Shown: positions 12,520 to 22,364 of the stretch, piece after piece
Layout: each line of letters starts with the position of its first letter
How positions within the stretch are numbered: position 1 is the first letter of the stretch
From: Hevea brasiliensis
Lineage: Eukaryota > Streptophyta > Magnoliopsida > Malpighiales > Euphorbiaceae
Assembly (NCBI RefSeq): GCF_030052815.1
Contig: NC_079497.1
Coordinates: 18,366,258-18,430,257 of the forward strand
Length of the DNA stretch: 64,000 nt
Direction: 5' to 3'
The notes under the pieces: model-generated
The model's input: only the letters and a program-made list of their open reading frames with translations
Database searches by the model: none
Told to the model about the DNA's origin: nothing
Position numbers and translations under genes: made by a program

Positions 12520-14597
12520 TGTTAGTAGTATGCCTTAGAGCATATCATTTAGTATGTATCTTGTACATGTTTTATTAATAAAAGGCATTTTCACTTTTTC
12601 ATTTACATAATATATTTATGTATAATAGAAAAGGTCCATTGATATTTTGTTAGAAATTCTATTCTTAAGTTGTTAAGAATATGAGTGACAGTATTTCTAG
12701 CACAAAGTATCATAAATTAGTTCACAATCGATGATACTTATACAGAAAGATTGTAATCATGTTTGTTCCCAAGTTATTTATATGAGATGTAAATAAGATG
12801 GAATAGTGAGTCTCATGCCATATCACAAACATGATAGGCACTTATACATGATAAGTAGGCTGAACCAGTGACATTTATGACAAGCACATGGAGTTTACTC
12901 TTGTTAATGTATTGTCATAAATCATATCAGTGCATATAATCTTTAGACCTCAAATAGCATAGTTATCTTGTATATAGGTAGTTTAAGTTTGATACTGCTT
13001 TCATACTTGTACTGTGTATTGGTATATTGGCATGTGTTGGCTCCTACTAGTTATATATGGAGGTAGGCGTTAATCAAGATGGAATCTGTTACCCTAAGTA
13101 AATAGGGATAAAATCCTATGTTCATTTAATTGTTCTTGATGTTTCAAGTTCCTAGCTAGGACAGATAGATTTAATCAGAAAAGAGTTTCTAATAAGAAAA
13201 TCTTTTTAATCAAGAACTGGAATTAAAAGAGAATATAATATTCATAGCAAATGGGGTTTGACATAAACCATGACTCCAGCTCGAGTTGGGATTTTATAAC
13301 AGAGAGATTCTAGTGCATGGTAACATATGATAATAGGTTCATTTAAGGTAAATCTTATTACTAATTGGGTGCCCATGGCATGCTATGCTAGGTGTTAACC
13401 ATGGTCTATGAGGTGCATAAAATGATTTAGGGAAATCATTTATGGTAAGAAAGAGTTCTCATGATATTAAGAGTTGATATCTTGTTTCATTGCCAATTAG
13501 TGATGATCCTAGTAAGTCACACACATACACAAGAAATCACCAAATTAAATGTGATTTAATTAATTATTTAAAGAGTTTAATTAATTAATTAAATAAGTTT
13601 GGTTTGCAATTAGATTGCAAAGTCCCTAGCATGGCTTGAAACCAAATCTAGGTTATTGAATGTATAGTTTAAGTTAAATTTATATTTAAAGTGTTTTAAT
13701 ATGAATTTAATTATGAGAAATTAATTAATCGAGATTAATTAATTAATTTATTTATATTTAATATAAATTGATTAGAAGAAAAGAAATAATTATTTTGGAT
13801 TGAGAACTCAAAATTTAGACACAAGGGTATTTTGGTCATTTCACATGGTGACACATTGCACTACACATAAGTTTGCCATATGTCTTTTAGTCATGTAAAA
13901 TGATCAAAGTCAAGATTAAATATAGGTTTGATACTTAGCACAATGTGATTGGGTCAATTAAACCTAGAGCCAATCAAAAGGTGACATGTGGCAAGGGTTT
14001 TAAGTGGTGACCTAGCTATATAAGGGAAAGGATGAAAAGAAAAAAAATACAAGCTGCTAGCTTGTATTTTTTTCATTGGTGTGCCACCCAAAGCACCTCT
14101 CCCTTTTCTTCTTCTTCATCTCTCATCAATTCAAAGAGAATAGCCAACATTCTCTTGAATTAAAAATACTAGAAATTGTTTCTAGTGTCCTAAATACATC
14201 TATAACATCTCTAAAGGCAAAACCTGATTTTCTAATTAATTGGAAAGGCTTGAGAAGCTGTTCAAGGGGCTGCCATTGGTGATCTTGGTGTGGACAAGCT
14301 AGAGGGACATCTGGTGTCCTAGGCGCATCCCAAAGGTGCCAAACACAACTGTAGTGCATCAAAAGGTTAGTACACTTGTTCTTGATTTAATCTAGAGTCC
14401 TAATGAATTAATCTGTTAATTCTAAAATCTTAAATGGCAAATGTAGATCCAAAAACATATTAAAAGTGTTTTAATATGTTGTTTAACATTGAAATCAAAT
14501 AGATTAAAATGAATCTTGCATGATGCATGAGACCCTAGAAGAAAAATTTTTTAATTCAATGATCTAAACTTATATTTTTCATGCTTTCGCTCCTTCA
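12520..14597 (+). mobile_element. Copia 5' LTR (LTR1)
   Basis: It starts TGTTAGTAGTATGCC and ends CTCCTTCA, and is 2078 bp, long for copia. It holds a TATA box at 14017-14023, a promoter motif TGACAYNTGGCA upstream of it, and a hairpin-forming TACAAGCTGCTAGCTTGTA near 14048. Compared by eye it matches the truncated LTR at 24464-26111 more closely than the LTR at 22365-24463; for example, the 14050-14180 segment aligns directly with 25560-25690, whereas the corresponding part of LTR2 is heavily altered. It has lost about 25 bases between two copies of the promoter motif near 13849. Confidence 0.88.
13849..14023 (+). promoter_or_regulatory. Copia LTR1 promoter: G-box-like motifs and TATA box
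   Basis: TGACACATTGCA (13849), a degenerate TGATACTTAGCA (13929) and TGACATGTGGCA (13982) lie upstream of TATATAA at 14017-14023. Equivalent 12-mers stand at the same relative positions in LTR2 and LTR3. The CANNTG core resembles plant bHLH/bZIP binding sites. The role is inferred from position and repetition only. Confidence 0.55.
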
Positions 14598-14599
14598 AT

Positions 14600-14611
14600 T
14601 GGTATCAGAGC
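14600..14611 (+). other. Copia primer binding site, initiator Met-tRNA type
   Basis: TGGTATCAGAGC lies two bases after the LTR1 end. It is complementary to the 3' end of plant initiator Met-tRNA and would prime minus-strand synthesis. Confidence 0.9.
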
Positions 14612-15450
14612 CACTATATTTGCCATTTAGATTATTGCTTATATGATTTAATTGTGTGATTTGATCATGAGATGATTGTTTCATTACTAGTTGGACCAAC
14701 AAAAGTGGCGGCATGCTTGGTTGCACCATGGTGCGCATGGTTTGTGCACTCCTTATGGTGTGCATGGTTTTGGGCAATGTTTGTGCAATTGTTGTATGAT
14801 CTAATGCTCATAATTATGTCCATTTTATGTCTAATTAAATTGTTTAATTAGAGTTTTAATCACATAATTAAATTTTGATTCAAATCTGAATTTTTAAATT
14901 TGTTTGAATGTGATTCAAATATGAATTTTTAAATTTGTTTGAATCATATTCAAATCTATATTTTTAAGTTGAATATGAGATATTCAATTTAATTTAAGTA
15001 TGTATGTTTTATTTAATTGTTAAATAGTGATATGCATGATAGATGATCATGGACAATAAAAGACCAATGTGATTGGATTTATTTCTTTTATATTTCTTTG
15101 GGTTGTAAATTAATTAATTTATTTTAATTTATTTTGGGCATGTATTATAAAGGTTGTAATATTTTGAGTTGTAATTTCATTTATTTAGTTCTTGTAAATT
15201 CGCCTTGGTATGTAAAGGATTACTATGTAATTGGATTGCAAGAAGATCAAGGAGGTCAAGAGCATTGGTGGCACCAGTGGGAGGAATTCAAGATCAAGTG
15301 TTGATTATGTACTCCTTCAGCAACTCTTGTAATATGAATGAATCAAATGCACCTAGGAATGCCCTGATTCAATTCTTGGTGGCTCAGAATTGAATCCCTT
15401 ATAAAATCCATGATCATACCATATTTATTATCCATGAATGCATGAGATGT
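14612..15450 (+). other. Copia leader, unique part
   Basis: This is untranslated sequence between the primer binding site and the triplicated block. It contains short near-repeats of TTTGAATCNNATTCAAAT around 14875-14960. No open frame resembles gag. It leads without interruption into the first tandem unit at 15451. Confidence 0.6.
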
Positions 15451-16684
15451 ATGGGAATGTATGCAAGTATATGATATATGCATGTTAATTGGATAATGTG
15501 CAAAGTGAGACCTTAATAGTAATTAGGACGACCACAAAATCTTCCAAACAAATGATTAAGTTGGAAATGGTATAATTAAAGTAATTATAACATGGGCCCT
15601 CCATTGGGGCAATTATTTCAAGAAATTTTAAATAGTTGCATATGATGCAATTAATTTAAGAGATTTTCTTAAGAATAATTGTTAAGCATGAGATGTTGTA
15701 AATATGTAAATGGTTTGGTGGCCAATAATGGATGTGCCTGAGGACATTAAAATTATTTTCAACTTTACTGGCTAAATGGGATCAACTTAACTAATGCAAG
15801 ATAAGTCAATAATGGATGTGCTTGAGATTTTGAGCATTAGGGGCTAGGTAAAGGATTGAACCTCACATGAGATATGATGGGCAAGGAGTTGCTCACTTAT
15901 AGTTTATTGTAATTCCAATAATGGATGTGCCTGAGGATAATCAATAGGATTATAAGAATTCAATCACCCATTAGAAATCCATCCAACTAGGATTTTCATT
16001 TTCTACTTTGGAAGTGTAGGATTCGCTAAGTTAGTGGGAGGACCGATTTGATTAAAAGACCATAATCATTTTGATTAAATACATGATACATTTACTAATT
16101 AATCTGGTTATTTTTCCGCAGTTAATTTTCTGATAATAATGAGCACAGAACAACCACCACCACCCAATATCCTTGCAAGCATACTTGATCGCACCTAATC
16201 TATTTGATTGGCTAAGAAATTTGAAACTTGTCCTGAACCTTGAACATATAGGATATGTTCTAGACGCACAGGTTCCTAGTCCCTTACCTCCAGAGCCCAT
16301 ACAAGAGGAATATGAAACTTTGGACAAGTGGAAGGAGCATGATATGAAAGCCAAGTGTTACATGCTTGCTTCTATGAGTAATGAGTTACAGAAGCAGCAT
16401 GAGAACATGTAGAGTGTGAGTGAGATCCTCCTTCACCTACAAGAGTTGTATGGTGAGTACAACAGGAATGCTAGGTATGAGATATCTAGACAGCTGTTCT
16501 GCATGAGGATGTCTGAGGAACAGAATGTTGGGGACCATATCCAAAAGATGATTCGACTGATTGAGCAGTTGGAACATCTTGACTTTAACATGGATTTCCA
16601 ACTGCAAACGGATTTGATCCTTCAGTCCCTTCCTGAGTTATTTGGAAATTTTGTGATAAATTTCCATATGACTAAGAAGGAATG
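15451..16684 (+). repeat. Tandem unit 1 of 3 (leader + gag start), 1234 bp
   Basis: It begins ATGGGAATGTATGC and ends AAGGAATG. The unit contains about 690 bp of leader, with the phrase AATAATGGATGTGCYTGAG three times (15724, 15809, 15917), then a splice-acceptor-like TTTTTCCGCAG, then the first ~180 codons of gag. Units 2 and 3 repeat it with only scattered substitutions. Confidence 0.92.
16139..16684 (+). pseudogene. Copia gag fragment, copy 1 (broken)
   Basis: An ATG at 16139 opens a proline-rich start (MSTEQPPPPNILASILD) that stops after 19 codons. The main gag frame, shifted relative to it, runs from about 16171 and encodes LFDWLRNLKLVLNLEHIGYV followed by the EHDMKAKCYMLASMSNELQ region typical of the copia gag (UBN2-type) capsid domain. 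An in-frame TAG at 16413-16415 splits it. A second stretch, 16416-16682, ends at the tandem junction with TGA. The frameshift and the TAG are present in all three copies, so gag was already dead before it was triplicated. Confidence 0.82.
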
Positions 16685-17917
16685 ATGGGAATGTATGCAA
16701 GTATATGATACATGCATGTTAATTGGATAATGTGCAAAGTGAGACCTTAATAGTAATTAGGACGACCACCAAATCTTCCAAACAATGATTAAGTTGGAAA
16801 TGGAATAATTAAAGTAATTATAACATGGGCCCTCCATTGGGGCAATTATTTCAAGAAATTTTAAATAGTTCCATATGATGCAATTAATTTAAGAGATTTT
16901 CTTAAGAATAACTATTAAGCATGAGATGTTGTAAATATGTAAATGGTTTGGTGGCCAATAATGGATGTGCCTGAGGACATTAAAATTATTTTCATGTTTA
17001 CTGGCTCAATGGGATCAACTTAACTAATGCAAGATAAGTCAATAATGGATGTGCTTGAGAGTTTGAGCATTAGGGGCTAGGTAAAGGATTGAACCTCACA
17101 TGAGATATGATGGGCAAGGAATTGCTCACTTATAGTTTATTGTAATTCCAATAATGGATGTGCCTGAGGATAATCAATAGGATTATAAGAATTCAATCAC
17201 CCACTAGAAATCCATCCAACTAGGATTTTCATTTTCTACTTTGGAAGTGTAGGATTCGCTAAGTTAGTGGGAGGACCGGTTTGATTAAAAGACCATAATC
17301 ATTTTGATTAAATACATGATACATTTACTAATTAATCTGGTTATTTTTCCGCAGTTAATTTTCTGATAATAATGAGCACAGAACAACCACCACCATCCAA
17401 TATCCTTGCAAGCATACTTGATCGCACCTAATCTATTTGATTGGCTAAGAAATTTGAAACTTGTCCTGAACCTTGAACATATAGGATATGTTCTAGACTT
17501 TCAGGTTCCTAGTCCCTTACCTCCAGAGCCCATACAAGAGGAACATGAAACTTTGGACAAGTGGAAGGAGCATGATATGAAAGCCAAGTGTTACATGCTT
17601 GCTTCTATGAGTAATGAGTTACAGAAACAGCATGAGAACATGTAGAGTGTGAGTGAGATCCTCCTTCACCTACAAGAGTTGTATGGTGAGCACAACAGGA
17701 ATGCTAGGTATGAGATATCTAGACAGCTGTTCTGCATGAGGATGTCTGAGGAACAGAATGTTGGGGACCATATCCAAAAGATGATTTGACTGATTGAGCA
17801 GTTGGAACATCTTGACTTTAACATGGATTTCCAACTGCAAACGGATTTGATCCTTCAGTCCCTTCCTGAGTTATTTGGAAATTTTGTGATAAATTTCCAT
17901 ATGACTAAGAAGGAATG
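16685..17917 (+). repeat. Tandem unit 2 of 3 (leader + gag start), 1233 bp
   Basis: It starts ATGGGAATGTATGC right after unit 1 and is nearly identical to it; one A is missing in the CAAACAATG run near 16780. It carries the same three AATAATGGATGTGCYTGAG phrases and the same leader-gag boundary. Confidence 0.92.
17372..17917 (+). pseudogene. Copia gag fragment, copy 2 (broken)
   Basis: It has the same architecture as copy 1: a frame-shifted start at 17372, the capsid-like frame from about 17404, the shared TAG after QKQHENM at about 17643, and a private extra stop where CGA became TGA (MIRLIEQ reads MI then stop, near 17787). The private stop arose after the triplication. It ends at the junction with unit 3. 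Confidence 0.8.
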
Positions 17918-19151
17918 ATGGGAATGTATGCAAGTATATGATACATGCATGTTAATTGGATAATGTGCAAAGTGAGACCTTAATAGTAATTAGGACGACC
18001 ACCAAATCTTCCAAACAAATGATTAAGTTGGAAATGGAATAATTAAAGTAATTATAACATGGGCCCTCCATTGGGGCAATTATTTCAAGAAATTTTAAAT
18101 AGTTGCATATGATGCAATTAATTTAAGAGATTTTCTTAAGAATAATTATTAAGCATGAGATGTTGTAAATATGTAAATGGTTTGGTGGCCAATAATGGAT
18201 GTGCCTGAGGACATTAAAATTATTTGCATGTTTACTGGTTCAATGGGATCAACTTAACTAATGTAAGATAAGTCAATAATGGATGTGCTTGAGAGTTTAA
18301 GCATTAGGGGCTAGGTAAAGGATTGAACCTCACATGAGATATGATGGGCAAGGAATTGCTCACTTATAGTTTATTGTAATTCCAATAATGGATGTGCCTG
18401 AGGATAATCAATAGGATTATAAGAATTCAATCACCCACTAGAAATCCATCCAACTAGGATTTTCATTTTCTACTTTGGAAGTGTAGGATTCGCTAAGTTA
18501 GTGGGAGGACCGATTGGATTAAAAGACCATAATCATTTTGATTAAATACATGATACATTTACTAATTAATCTGGTTATTTTTCCGCAGTTAATTTTCTGA
18601 TAATAATGAGCACAGAACAACCACCACCATCCAATATCCTTGCAAGCATACTTGATCGCACCTAATCTATTTGATTGGCTAAGAAATTTGAAACTTGTCC
18701 TGAACCTTGAACATATAGGATATGTTCTAGACTCACAGGTTCCTAGTCCCTTACCTCCAGAGCCCATACAAGAGGAACATGAAACTTTGGACAAGTGGAA
18801 GGAGCATGATATGAAAGCCAAGTGTTACATGCTTGCTTCTATGAGTAATTAGTTACAGAAGCAGCATGAGAACATGTAGAGTGTGAGTGAGATCCTCCTT
18901 CACCTACAAGAGTTGTATGGTGAGCACAACAGGAATGCTAGGTATGAGATATTTAGACAGCTGTTCTGCATGAGGATGTCTGAGGAACAGAATGTTGGGG
19001 ACCATATCCAAAAGATGATTCGACTGATTGAGCAGTTGGAACATCTTGACTTTAACATGGATTTCCAACTGCAAACGGATTTGATCCTTCAGTCCCTTCC
19101 TGAGTTATTTGGAAATTTTGTGATAAATTTCCATATGACTAAGAAGGAATG
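17918..19151 (+). repeat. Tandem unit 3 of 3 (leader + gag start), 1234 bp
   Basis: This is the last copy. It ends AAGGAATG at 19151 and continues without a break into the rest of gag (GCACCTTTGCTGG), so this unit is the one still joined to the downstream coding region. Differences from units 1 and 2 are scattered single bases. Confidence 0.92.
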
Positions 19152-19450
19152 CACCTTTGCTGGTTTACTCAACATGCTGGTTATTGCTTAAAAGAATATG
19201 CCAAGCAATAAAAGAAAATAGGTAGCTTTGATTGCATCTTCTTCTGCTGGAAAGTCCAACAAGAAGAAGGGCAATTAGAAAAAGAAACCTTAAGTTCCAG
19301 GATCTTACAAGAAGATAGCCAAACAGAAAAAAACAAATATCAAAGCTGACAAAGGCAAAGGAAAGTGTTTCTACTTCCAAAAGAATGGGCACAGGAATAG
19401 GAACTGCCCAGAGTATAGCAAGTAGAAGCAACTTGCAGTAATGAGATATT
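18606..19450 (+). pseudogene. Copia gag, copy 3, with nucleocapsid remnant (broken)
   Basis: It carries the same shifted start, a private TAA-type change to stop at about 18850 (MSN then stop) and the shared TAG near 18880, then continues beyond the repeat as CTFAGLLNMLVIA. A lysine-rich tract and a zinc-knuckle remnant follow at 19366-19407, reading CFYFQKNGHRNRNC. The knuckle pattern C-x2-C-x4-H-x4-C is broken because the second cysteine is phenylalanine. At least four more stops interrupt the tail. The nucleocapsid part exists only here, once, while the capsid part is triplicated. Confidence 0.82.
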
Positions 19451-19489
19451 AGACTCCGGGTTGGCAAAAGCTCAACTGTTGAAGCTTTA

Positions 19490-19936
19490 GCCATAGGATC
19501 TAAATCTTTATACATGTGTGGACATGTTTTGTATATAAATAAGTTTTTGTATGTACTTGATGCCTTTTAAGAACATCATTTCTATATCTAGTTTGACTAG
19601 AGATGGTTATGAATTTAAGTTTATAAATGATGTTTGCAATATTTATTTTGGAAATAAATATGTTGGTTCGGGTTATATGCATGATCGGCTTTATTATCTA
19701 GATAATAATGTTAAATACAAATCTAATGCAAGCAATCTAAAAAAATGCAATGCCATGATGAAAATTAACTCAAGTTCAAAATATATTTGGCACTTAAGGT
19801 TAGGTCATGTTGTAGAAGATAGGATTGTAAAGCTGGAGAAAATGAGGATTTTATTCTCATTGGGTTTTGGACGTACTCTAACTTCTGAATCCTGCCTTCA
19901 AGGCAAAATGACAAGATCACCCTTTGTTGGATAAGG
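19490..19936 (+). pseudogene. Copia protease/pre-integrase remnant
   Basis: The segment from about 19545 reads FKNIISISSLTRDGYEF, then LYYLDNN and IWHLRLGHVVEDRIVKL, which is the GAG-pre-integrase segment with its LGH motif, followed by the SCLQGKMTRSPF zinc-binding region. No aspartic-protease DTG/DSG triad is visible between the nucleocapsid (19407) and this segment, where only about 140 bases remain, so most of the protease appears to be deleted. The open stretch ends at a TAA at 19932. Confidence 0.75.
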
Positions 19937-20660
19937 ACTAAGAGCTGAAAATATTTTGGATCTAATACATAGTGATGTATGTGGTCCATTTAAGGAAATG
20001 GCTAGAGATGGTTTTCATTACTTTATTACCTTTACTGATGATAAATCAAGGTTTGGGTATTTGTATTTGATGAAATACAAACATGAATCCTTTGAATAGT
20101 TTAAAGAATTTAAATCTGAAGTAGAAAATCAAACAGGAAAAAGTATTAAAGCTCTTCGATCAGATCGTGGAGGTGACTACTTGAGTACTGAATTAGATGA
20201 ATACTTGAGAGAGCATGGCATTGTTTCCCAGCTGACTCCTCCAAGAATACCATAGTTGAATGGTGTATCTGAAAGGAGAAATCATACCCTATTAGATATG
20301 GTACGTAGTATGATGAGCTATACTGATATGCCAATCTCCTTTTGGGGATTTGCATTAGAATCAACTTTGCATGTTCTGAATAGGATTCCATCAAAATTAG
20401 TATCTTCCACTCCTTATGAGATATGGCATGGAAGAAAACCAAGTCTTAAGCATGTTAAGATTTGGGGTTGTCCAGCTTATATTAAAAAGCTGAACACTGA
20501 TAAATTGAAAACCATATCAGAAAAGGGTCAATTTGTTGGATATCCAAAAAGATAGTTTTGGATATTATTTTTATTTGCCTACATCACAAAAGGATGTGGT
20601 AAGTAGAGATGTCACATTTCTTGAACAACAGTTTGTTCAAGAATGAGGCAAAGGAAGGCA
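19937..20660 (+). pseudogene. Copia integrase core (broken)
   Basis: This is the retroviral-type integrase catalytic core. The first aspartate sits in DLIHSDVCGPF (codon 19974), the second in RSDRGGDY (20163) and the glutamate in NGVSERRNHT (20271). The last two are 35 residues apart, so the DD35E triad is intact. In-frame TAG codons at 20097 and 20253 and a frameshift near 20545 interrupt it; downstream the frame continues as SFGYYFYLPTSQKDVVSRDV before a TGA at about 20644. Confidence 0.88.
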
Positions 20661-21652
20661 AATAGAGTTAGAATTGGAGAATTCTGACCAACCAACAGAT
20701 CAAATGGATATGGATCCATCTAGTCAACCTACACCTATTGATGAAACATCTACAACTGTTCCTCAAAGAACAACCAGGGTATCTCACCCACTAGGGAGAT
20801 ATGGTTTCCTTCATGAAGAAAAACAAGAGTTGTCTACTCATGAAGAAGTAGATCATGGAAATGATCCACTTACCTATGAAGAAGCTATATCGGATATAGA
20901 CTCTTCAAAATGGATTGATGCTATGAAATCCGAGATTGATTCCATGTATAAGAATCAAGTTTGGGATCTTGTTGACCTACCTGAAGGTATTGTACCTATA
21001 GGGAACAAATGGGTTTTCAAGAAGAAAATTGGTTTTGATGGAAAGGTAGAAGCCTATAAAGCAAGGCTAGTAGCAAAAGGGTTTCGCCAAAGGCTAGGAA
21101 TTCACTATGAGGAGACTTTCTCGTATGTTGCCATGCTTAAATCAATTAGGATTTTATTAGCAATAGCTGCATACTATGATTATGAGATTTGGAAGATGGA
21201 TGTCAAAATAGCTTTTCTCAATGGATACATTGAAGAAAATATTTTCATGGAACAACCTAGGGGTTTTAAATCCTAAGATGGTTTCAAAGTGCGCAAGCTA
21301 AAGCGATCTATTTATGGGTTAAAACAATCTTCGAGGAGTTGGAACATCCGTTTTGATGAAGCCATTAAGTCATTTGGTTTTATCAAAAATGAGGATGAGC
21401 CATGTGTATATAAGAAGGTTAGTGATAGTGCTATCACTTTCCTTGTCTTATGTGTGGATGATATTCAGTTGATGGGTAATGACACAGGTATGTTGACAAC
21501 TGTAAAGGTATGGTTGTCAAATACATTCTCCATGAAAGACTTAGGGGAAGCAACCTATATTCTTGGGATTCGCATCTATAGAGATAGAATGAAAAGAATA
21601 ATTAGTTTATCCCAAAGTCTATACTTGGCAAAAGGTGTTAAAGAGGTTTAAC
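20661..21652 (+). pseudogene. Copia reverse transcriptase (broken, YVDD changed to CVDD)
   Basis: The frame contains ALTYEE-like, WIDAMKSEIDSM, NKWVFKKKIGFDGKVEAYKAR, LVAKGFRQ and WKMDVKIAFLNGYIEENIFM, all typical copia RT_RVT2 blocks, then LKRSIYGLKQSSRSW. A TAA at 21274-21276 splits it. The catalytic box at 21451-21462 reads CVDD rather than YVDD, so the tyrosine next to the two metal-binding aspartates has been lost. The frame ends at 21649, and the domain continues one frame over from about 21635. Confidence 0.9.
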
Positions 21653-22144
21653 ATGCTTGATTCCAAGAGAGGATTGTTACCAGTGAGACATGGTATCCAC
21701 CTTTCTAAAGAGATATCTCCAAAGACACCTGAAAAAAGAGATAAAATGGACAGGATTCCATATGCTTCGGCCATTGGAAGTTTGATGTATGCAATATTGT
21801 GTACTAGGCCAGATTTCGCATATGCTGTTAGTTTGACTAGCAGGTACCAATCCAATCCAAGTTTGGAACACTGGATAGCTGTCAAGAATATCCTTAAGTA
21901 CTTGAGAAGAACTAAGGATTTATTCTTGATTTATGGAGGTGGGGACTTGCAATTGGATGGTTATACTGATTCTGATTTCCAATCAGATATCGATGATAGA
22001 AAGTCTACCTCTGGGTATGTGTTCATTTGTAATGGAAGTGCAGTTAGTTGGAAGAGTTCCAAACAGAGTACGACTATTGATTCCACTATAGAGGCCGAGT
22101 ATATTACTGCATCAAATGCTACAAAAGAAGTTGTTTGGATATAA
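21635..22144 (+). pseudogene. Copia RT tail and RNase H (frameshifted from RT)
   Basis: It encodes RFNMLDSKRGLLPVRHG, YASAIGSLMYAILCTRPDFAYAV, then the RNase H segment with LDGYTDSDFQSDIDDRKSTS, VSWKSSKQSTTIDSTIEAEY and NATKEVVW. The aspartate and glutamate positions of copia RNase H are present. A TAA at 22142 truncates the end. It lies in a different frame from the RT, showing an indel near 21640. Confidence 0.88.
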
Positions 22145-22350
22145 GGAACCTCGGTCTAACTAGAAATCCAAACACATAAAAAGTCGCTACCACATTATCA
22201 GAGAGATAGTTGGGCAAGGCGATATAGCCATGCAGAAAATAGCATCAGCTGAAAAATGCAGCTGATCCATTCACCAAGCTTTTATCACAAGCTCAGTTAG
22301 ACCGACATCTTAAGAAGATGGGTCTAAGATATTATAATGAATGGCTCTAG
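22145..22350 (+). pseudogene. Copia pol 3' tail remnant
   Basis: Out-of-frame pieces resemble the end of copia pol (the AADPFTKLLSQAQLDRHLKKMG-like phrase is visible around 22257-22322 in short pieces), followed by non-coding sequence to the polypurine tract. Nothing else is seen here. Confidence 0.5.
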
Positions 22351-22351
22351 T

Positions 22352-22364
22352 ACTAGTGGGGGAT
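22352..22364 (+). other. Copia polypurine tract
   Basis: ACTAGTGGGGGAT directly abuts the LTR start TGTTAG at 22365, the expected plus-strand priming site. Confidence 0.8.

Noticed and set aside
15451..19151. Regular repeats considered as a CRISPR-like or satellite array
   Set aside because: Units are 1.23 kb and carry recognisable gag; this is internal duplication in a plant copia element.
19165..19515. Minus-strand 116-codon frame across the copia nucleocapsid region
   Set aside because: Shadow of the gag/nucleocapsid remnant, with no domain of its own.
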